Assembly: GCA_964486655.1 (NCBI GenBank)
Contig: CAZAON010000321.1
Coordinates: 1-10,092 of the forward strand
Reading direction: 5' to 3'
Length of the DNA: 10,092 bases
Source of the DNA: JADKIH01 sp964486655
Lineage (GTDB): Bacteria; Bacteroidota; Bacteroidia; AKYH767-A; 2013-40CM-41-45
A program made the translations under genes and the position numbers. The notes beneath the pieces are model-generated. The model searched no databases and had not been told where the DNA came from. It saw only the letters and a program-made list of their open reading frames with translations. Positions 6,701 to 10,092 of the stretch are shown here, in pieces. Every line of letters begins with the position of its first letter. The stretch's first letter is position 1.

Positions 6701-7993
6701 TTAAAATTTTATATCCGCTCCGACTCCGATTACATTCATCGAATTGTTGATCGTTACCTGGTTGTCAGGCGCCACCATTAATGCATTTACTTTAACATCA
6801 TTTGCCCAGGAAGTATTCATATATCCGGCGTTAAGTGTTACTATTCCGACCTTGTATGAACATCCTATATTCAAATTAATATTATCATTCTGAACCGTTT
6901 CAAATACACCCGTATGAGTGTAGTAAGCATCTATATCATTATACAGATAATCGGTATATCCGGCGCCGGCGCTGAATCCGAATTTTTCCGTCATCATATA
7001 ATTTATGGCCATGCAATAAGTTACTGCATTACCGGCCGCTTTTGAAAGAGAAATTGTTTCTCCGTTAGCATTCATCGTATTTCCCCAATCCGCATTCTCC
7101 TGGAAGTAGTAATTTACATCCATTAGTAACGATAAATTATCAGTGAATTTATACGATGTTCCGAATGCAAGTACTGCAGGAAGATCGCGGCGGTTTTTAG
7201 AACCATCTGCAATAATTCCCATGTCATCCTTATTCATTTTCGTCTCGAAATCCATTTTCACCTGAGTCTCATAACGTAATGATAAATCAAGTGCCGATGT
7301 AGCTTTCACAAAAATACCCGCAACTGCTCCAAATCCGTTAGCCGATTCATCGAAATCGATTTCCATTGGCATATCAGGCAAAGAAACCGGAGAAGCCGCC
7401 AGACTTAACCCCGCTCTAGTTGAATTCATTCCACTTAAATAACGAAGATTAATTGATGCCGATACTGCATCATTAAACTTATATGAAGCACCTACAGTAC
7501 CTGTTACATAATATGAGCTGGCCTTGAGAAATTGCGCATTAGCTTCTGAATAGGCGCCCTCTGTTGACATAACAGCCTGAAACCCGATCATGTCGGTGGT
7601 AATCGATCCTTTCGGATAATTAATAGTTGCACCTCCGCCGGAGATAAATACTCCTGTGCTTACTGCCCAATTACTTTTGGAATAAACAGCAAAGATGTTT
7701 GGTAAAAACGGATCGCTGCCCGACTGAGCAGCTGTTTTCGACCCCATACCCAGATCATAGGTATGATTTGGCTTGCGGAACAATGATTGGTTTCCTATGT
7801 TCAGGTGCAATCCTTCGCTTAATCTTACCGCTGCGGCCGGATTGTAAACCACGATATCTGCAGCGTCTGAAGCGGCATTTCTGGCCGGTGATGCAATCCA
7901 GTTCGGACTAACATTCACCAGGTTATCCATCTGAGAATATGTATTATTACTTATAAACAGAGAGAAAACTAATAAGTAGAATATTTTTTTCAT
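6701..7993 (-). CDS. OmpP1/FadL/TodX-family outer-membrane transporter
   Basis: This 430-residue protein is predicted to be a 14-stranded outer-membrane barrel that lets hydrophobic molecules, such as long-chain fatty acids, enter by lateral diffusion. Residues 1-20 are a signal peptide (cleavage TYS|Q). The mature N-terminus has the family feature NPAA at 51-54 within ADIVVYNPAAAVRLSEG, part of the plug region. Many amphipathic strands follow, for example FNDAVSASINLRYLSGM, LDLSLRYETQVKMDF and LSLLMDVNYYF. The chain ends in ADIKF, with the terminal Phe needed for BAM-mediated insertion. Length fits the family (about 400-450). The substrate cannot be deduced. The gene is monocistronic, shares a terminator with rluF, and starts 278 bases from the divergent regulator gene at 8272. 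GGAG lies 13-16 bases before the ATG, rather far for a ribosome binding site. Confidence 0.9.
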   Translation of the reverse strand: MKKIFYLLVFSLFISNNTYSQMDNLVNVSPNWIASPARNAASDAADIVVYNPAAAVRLSEGLHLNIGNQSLFRKPNHTYDLGMGSKTAAQSGSDPFLPNIFAVYSKSNWAVSTGVFISGGGATINYPKGSITTDMIGFQAVMSTEGAYSEANAQFLKASSYYVTGTVGASYKFNDAVSASINLRYLSGMNSTRAGLSLAASPVSLPDMPMEIDFDESANGFGAVAGIFVKATSALDLSLRYETQVKMDFETKMNKDDMGIIADGSKNRRDLPAVLAFGTSYKFTDNLSLLMDVNYYFQENADWGNTMNANGETISLSKAAGNAVTYCMAINYMMTEKFGFSAGAGYTDYLYNDIDAYYTHTGVFETVQNDNINLNIGCSYKVGIVTLNAGYMNTSWANDVKVNALMVAPDNQVTINNSMNVIGVGADIKF

Positions 7994-8120
7994 GATTAAA
8001 TATATACTCCAATAAATAGATCATGTTAATTTAAAATCAAATGAAAACTTACATATTACAATATTTATTTCTCATTCAGAAAATGACGGAAATGAAAGTA
8101 ATGGGTCAAAAATGAAAAAT

Positions 8121-8179
8121 TCCCTCGATCCGGCGGCCGATATTGGCGATTATATGCCGGTACCGGATCGGAGCCGGGA
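8121..8179. other. GC-rich stem-loop in an AT-rich spacer
   Basis: CGATCCGG (8126-8133) pairs perfectly with CCGGATCG (8163-8170), and outside it TCCC (8121-8124) can pair with GGGA (8176-8179) across a bulge. An alternative inner pairing, CCGGC (8130-8134) with GCCGG (8156-8160), competes with it. The block is clearly GC-rich against an A/T-rich surround. It lies upstream of the likely promoter of the LuxR-type gene, so it is more plausibly a DNA-level site or an inserted palindromic repeat than an mRNA leader. Confidence 0.5.
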
Positions 8180-8222
8180 GAGATAATATTTAATCAGAAC
8201 AATTACCGAAATGAACCTTCTA

Positions 8223-8253
8223 TTTGTCTTTTTGCTTAATATTGCTAAATTTA
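8223..8253 (+). promoter_or_regulatory. candidate promoter of the PAS-LuxR gene
   Basis: TTTG at 8223-8226 is followed after exactly 19 bases by TAAATTTA at 8246-8253, seven of eight matches to TAnnTTTG. The predicted start near 8260 gives a leader of about 12 nucleotides containing the ribosome binding site. The sequence is A/T-rich, so chance matches are not negligible. Confidence 0.4.
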
Positions 8254-8271
8254 AATTGCGAAAGAGGTATA

Positions 8272-9021
8272 ATGAAATCTAAAGATTATTCCATGTATTT
8301 TGACTTCATAAAAAAATATGAAGCACAGGGCTTTCAGAATATCGACCGGAATGATTCATTTATTAATCAGTTAGAGGAAAAGCTAAAACAGAGTAATCAG
8401 TTCTTTCATGTTCATGATTGCTTAAAATTTGATTTATTTTATGTCAGTAACGGAATTAAAAATTTTATCGGAATTGAACCACATGAATTTGACTTTTCCG
8501 TTATGTTTACAAAATTACATCCCGATGACCTGGAACGATATAATCTTGCCAGGGCAAAATATTTCAAAACAGCTCAGGATCTGCTGATACAGGGAGGTGG
8601 AATTAGAATAATTTCATCAAATTTCCGGCTGAATAATAATATCAAATTTACAAATGTCCTGTTTCAGGGTTTTTTATTTTACAGCAACATTAATGTAAAA
8701 ACAGTTTATGCATTGCTTTCATTTACTGATATCTCCCACTTGGATAAAGGCAAACATACATACCATTATTACTTAGGTGAAGAGAAGGAAAATTTCAGAT
8801 ACCCTGATGATAAATTACTCAAATTAGGTCGTCTTTTTTCTCCGCGTGAATACGATATTTTAAAATTAATTGCCTTAGGTTTGGATAGCAGTGAAATTGC
8901 CGATAAACTTTTTCTAAGTGTGAACACCGTAAATACCCATAGAAGAAATTTATTAAAGAAGACGAATAAATCAACCTGCCATGAATTGGTTATTGAAATG
9001 AAAGAGGGTGGTATTCTTTAA
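8272..9021 (+). CDS. PAS-like sensor / LuxR-type DNA-binding regulator
   Basis: From the ATG at 8272 the protein has 249 residues. This start is chosen because AAAGAGG (8261-8267) lies four bases upstream, a good Shine-Dalgarno site for this phylum. The frame can be extended to a TTG at 8224, but that would lie at the promoter. Residues about 45-157 look like a PAS fold: FYVSNGIKNFIGIEPHEF, then LHPDDLERY, a PAS_3-type hallmark, then strands ending in LLSFTDISHL. Residues 187-245 are a LuxR/GerE helix-turn-helix (FSPREYDILKLIALGLDSSEIA, LSVNTVNTHRRNLLKKT). There is no receiver domain and no phosphoacceptor, so it would respond through the PAS domain to a ligand or partner. No cognate kinase is nearby. 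Target genes are unknown; the divergent FadL-type gene is a candidate only by position. Confidence 0.88.
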   Translation: MKSKDYSMYFDFIKKYEAQGFQNIDRNDSFINQLEEKLKQSNQFFHVHDCLKFDLFYVSNGIKNFIGIEPHEFDFSVMFTKLHPDDLERYNLARAKYFKTAQDLLIQGGGIRIISSNFRLNNNIKFTNVLFQGFLFYSNINVKTVYALLSFTDISHLDKGKHTYHYYLGEEKENFRYPDDKLLKLGRLFSPREYDILKLIALGLDSSEIADKLFLSVNTVNTHRRNLLKKTNKSTCHELVIEMKEGGIL

Positions 9022-9086
9022 CTTACTCTTAAACTTAAACTTACTCTAAGACTTACTCTAAGTCTTACTCTGAGTCTTACTCTTAC
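9021..9086. repeat. 12-bp tandem array (ACTTACTCTAAG type)
   Basis: The array starts at the last base of the regulator's stop codon. Units are ACTTACTCTTAA (9021-9032), a half unit ACTTAA (9033-9038), ACTTACTCTAAG twice (9039-9050 and 9051-9062), TCTTACTCTGAG (9063-9074) and TCTTACTCTTAC (9075-9086). The underlying unit looks like a hexamer. GACTTA and TAAGTC at 9050-9064 form a 6-bp inverted repeat around CTC. No T-run follows, so it is not a classical terminator. Confidence 0.85.
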
Positions 9087-9284
9087 ACCGAAACTTTCAC
9101 TAATCAATCATCAGCCTACACCCCCAAATCAAATCCCCTTAATCCACTTTTCCCCCACGGATTACTTTTCCTAATTCACTAAAATCCACCCTCTTCCAAT
9201 TCTTTTTGCTTTCTGAAATCCGTACCCCGGCCCTATCCCGTATGTCCTAAAAAAGCAATTAATCAACCTTAAAAAAATTAAACT
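9022..9284 (+). other. G-poor, C-rich spacer after the PAS-LuxR gene
   Basis: No gene is seen here. I count only 10 G in the 199 bases 9022-9220 of the plus strand, while C is abundant (for example the C-runs at 9120-9125, 9135-9138 and 9152-9156). A C-rich, G-poor transcript is the known preference of Rho loading sites, and the upstream gene has no intrinsic terminator. A Rho-dependent terminator is therefore plausible but not shown. The right end (9251-9284) is A-rich and leads to the ATG of the fasciclin remnant. Confidence 0.45.
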
Positions 9285-9366
9285 ATGAAATTCAAAAATC
9301 GAAATCGCTGATGTAATGGATAGTAACGGTGTAACATTTGTTATCGACTCGGTGTTGATGCCTTGA
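9285..9366 (+). pseudogene. fossil of a fasciclin (FAS1) domain gene
   Basis: The frame 9289-9366 encodes the tail KIEIADVMDSNGVTFVID followed by SVLMP and a TGA stop. This matches the C-terminal signature of fasciclin (FAS1) domains, in which an ...ADI.ASNGVIHVID.VL.P strand and helix close the fold. Only about 25 residues remain of a domain of about 130. An ATG at 9285 sits directly before it, but in another frame, in which translation stops after eight codons. The simplest reading is an internal deletion that joined the start region of a small secreted adhesion-type protein to its last codons. An intrinsic terminator still follows at 9395. FAS1 identity rests on the motif and not on a search. 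Confidence 0.65.
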
Positions 9367-9394
9367 AAATAGCAAAACCCGTTTTTAGTGTCAG

Positions 9395-9429
9395 AAGGTC
9401 CCGGTAGTTTTCGGGATCTTTTGTTTTTG
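9395..9429 (+). terminator. intrinsic terminator after the fasciclin remnant
   Basis: AAGGTCCCG (9395-9403) pairs with CGGGATCTT (9412-9420), one G-T wobble included, around an 8-base loop, and is followed by TTTTGTTTTTG. It is a good Rho-independent terminator 29 bases after the remnant's stop codon. Its survival suggests the gene was lost recently or that the site still serves other transcripts. Confidence 0.8.
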
Positions 9430-9532
9430 TATCAATGGATCAAGCTCTTTCTTATTGTACTTGTATAATAATCAGTCTATTGTGCGGACCGGTAATTTTC
9501 AAAAAAATGGGCTAAATTGCGCTCCCTTTACT
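9430..9532. other. spacer with decayed tRNA leader
   Basis: Nothing coding is seen. The right part (about 9508-9532) is similar to the leader of the second tRNA copy: CTAAATTGCGCTCC here against CTATATTTGCGCTCC at 10036-10050. The -7 box that is intact there (TATATTTG) is shortened here to TAAATTG, so the promoter of this copy looks damaged. Confidence 0.5.
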
Positions 9533-9612
9533 GGCCCCGTAGTTCAACGGATAGAATACCTGCCTGCCGGCAGGCAGGGGAGTTTCCTAAACTCCGGATA
9601 GCAGTTAGATTC
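9533..9612 (+). pseudogene. broken tRNA-Arg(CCU) copy interrupted by a palindrome
   Basis: 9533-9558 holds a 5' acceptor strand GGCCCCG, TA, a D arm with stem GTTC/GAAT, and base 26 (A). A 20-bp palindrome then intervenes (9559-9578). 9579-9595 is a perfect anticodon arm: GGAGT, loop TTCCTAA with anticodon CCT (9586-9588), ACTCC. Beyond it only a degenerate T-loop-like GTTAGATTC (9604-9612) is recognisable. No T stem and no matching 3' acceptor strand CGGGG are present, so a functional tRNA cannot form. The 5' portion is identical to the copy beginning at 10059. Confidence 0.85.
9559..9578. repeat. perfect 20-bp palindrome inserted in the tRNA copy
   Basis: CCTGCCTGCCGGCAGGCAGG is its own reverse complement over all 20 bases. 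Relative to the second tRNA copy it is an exact insertion, with no loss or gain of flanking bases, between canonical tRNA positions 26 and 27, the junction of D arm and anticodon stem. It is wholly G/C apart from two A and two T, in an AT-rich surround. Confidence 0.92.
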
Positions 9613-9761
9613 ATTTTTCAAAGTAAATTTTTTTGTTTAAAGAAGTAATTCTTCTTTTAAAACATTATTCATTTTTATTTAGATTTTATTTTTTGATTTT
9701 CCCTAATAAATGCAGTTGTTGTATCGTAGTCATGCTCATTAACTTCACAAAAATTTAATCT

Positions 9762-10034
9762 ATGTTTTATACGTATGCAATCAAAAGTGAAGTTGATGGA
9801 AGAATTTATGTGGGAATGACAGGTAATGTTAACTCAAGGCTTCATCAACACAATTGTGGTAAAACAATTTCAACCAGGCCATACCGACCATGGAGCTTAA
9901 TTCATGTCGAGGAATTTGAAACACGAATTGAAGCCAGGGCTCGTGAAGTATATCTGAAATCAGGTATTGGAAAAGAATTTCTTAAGTCTATCTACAAAAG
10001 ACCTTGTGATACTCGGCTGGATAATACCAAATGA
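9762..10034 (+). CDS. small GIY-YIG nuclease-family protein
   Basis: This 90-residue single-domain protein has the elements of the GIY-YIG fold in order: YTY at 3-5 (GIY position), YVG at 16-18 (YIG position), R26 in NSRLHQHN, and E62 in RAREVYLKSG, the expected metal-binding glutamate. It resembles the stand-alone UPF0213/YhbQ-like branch, whose cellular role is uncertain, not the multi-domain UvrC or phage homing enzymes. The key residues are present, so nuclease activity is plausible. Members of this branch usually end shortly after the ...SG.G..FLK segment; here a tail of about 14 residues (KRPCDTRLDNTK at its end) continues to just before the promoter of the next tRNA. The gene lies between two copies of tRNA-Arg(CCU), which suggests a cassette. 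I see no clear promoter or ribosome binding site, only an A/T-rich leader. Confidence 0.85.
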   Translation: MFYTYAIKSEVDGRIYVGMTGNVNSRLHQHNCGKTISTRPYRPWSLIHVEEFETRIEARAREVYLKSGIGKEFLKSIYKRPCDTRLDNTK

Positions 10035-10036
10035 AC

Positions 10037-10044
10037 TATATTTG
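10037..10044 (+). promoter_or_regulatory. -7 box of the second tRNA-Arg copy
   Basis: TATATTTG is a full match to TAnnTTTG, three bases after the stop codon of the GIY-YIG gene and 14 bases before the first tRNA base. This suits a primary transcript starting around 10051 and trimmed by RNase P. No TTTG is seen at the -33 position, which would fall inside the nuclease gene. Confidence 0.55.
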
Positions 10045-10058
10045 CGCTCCTTAAAACC

Positions 10059-10092
10059 GGCCCCGTAGTTCAACGGATAGAATAGGAGTTTC
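10059..10092 (+). tRNA. tRNA-Arg(CCU), 5' part, cut by the window end
   Basis: GGCCCCG (acceptor 5' strand), TA, D stem GTTC with GAAT, A26, then GGAGTTTC, which begins the anticodon stem and loop. It is identical to the first copy except that the palindrome is absent. By comparison with the complete anticodon arm at 9579-9595 the anticodon should be CCT, so the tRNA would read AGG. The 3' half lies outside the window, so intactness is inferred. Confidence 0.8.

Noticed and set aside
8041..8115. 24-codon open frame beginning MKTYILQYLF
   Set aside because: It is short, A/T-driven, without a ribosome binding site, and not followed by any related feature.
8112..8186. 24-codon open frame with a GC-rich, Pro/Asp/Arg-rich product
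   Set aside because: It coincides with the palindromic block, has no convincing ribosome binding site, and its composition follows from the palindrome.
8224..8271. TTG start extending the PAS-LuxR protein by 16 residues
   Set aside because: The TTG overlaps the candidate -33 element. The ATG at 8272 has a good ribosome binding site.
9559..9578. tRNA intron
   Set aside because: Bacterial tRNA introns lie in the anticodon loop and are group I introns. Here the insert is 20 bp at position 26/27, and the T arm and 3' acceptor are also lost, so the copy is dead in any case.
9533..10092. Classical integrase-type attL/attR at a tRNA 3' end
   Set aside because: The duplicated part is the 5' half and leader, there is no integrase gene, and the 3' end is not repeated within the window.

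Overview
The window is bacterial chromosome from a member of the Bacteroidota, probably an environmental lineage near Chitinophagales/Sphingobacteriales or an uncultured relative. Evidence: a type IX secretion (T9SS) C-terminal sorting tail, a DUF6089-like outer-membrane protein, a lipoprotein OmpA with a long coiled coil, several AT-rich leaders carrying the Bacteroidota -7 box TAnnTTTG, and few Shine-Dalgarno sites. Genus-level placement is not possible from the sequence alone.

Layout. 65-781 (-): conserved protein of unknown function, divergent from 922-1902 (+), an OmpA-family peptidoglycan-anchored lipoprotein. The OmpA gene converges on 2118-3128 (-), a DUF6089-like beta-barrel protein, and a TGGAATNN octamer array lies between them. 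A 345-base gene-free stretch with a GTCYGA hexamer array and its inverted copy precedes 3474-4109 (-), a 1-Cys (Prx6-type) peroxiredoxin. This gene is divergent from 4253-5230 (+), a T9SS-secreted protein ending in a strong intrinsic terminator. Next come 5343-5810 (+), a GreA/GreB-like factor, and 5837-6571 (+), rluF (23S rRNA pseudouridine synthase), probably co-transcribed. rluF converges on 6701-7993 (-), a FadL/OmpP1-type transporter, with a shared terminator. 8272-9021 (+) is a PAS-LuxR regulator preceded by a GC-rich stem-loop.

The last kilobase (9022-10092) is the accessory part. It holds a 12-bp tandem array, a C-rich and G-poor tract, a fossil of a fasciclin (FAS1) domain gene that keeps its terminator, a broken tRNA-Arg(CCU) copy interrupted by a perfect 20-bp palindrome, a small GIY-YIG nuclease gene, and the start of a second, apparently intact tRNA-Arg(CCU) that runs off the window. 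The two tRNA copies flank the nuclease gene as direct repeats that include the tRNA leader. This is the best candidate here for an undescribed mobile or tRNA-associated cassette.

Functionally, most genes are ordinary chromosomal ones: cell-envelope proteins (OmpA, DUF6089, FadL, a T9SS cargo), redox defence (peroxiredoxin), RNA/ribosome functions (GreA-like, RluF) and one orphan regulator. No single pathway unites them. A recurring structural theme is that genes lacking an intrinsic terminator are followed by short tandem arrays of 6, 7, 8 or 12 bp.
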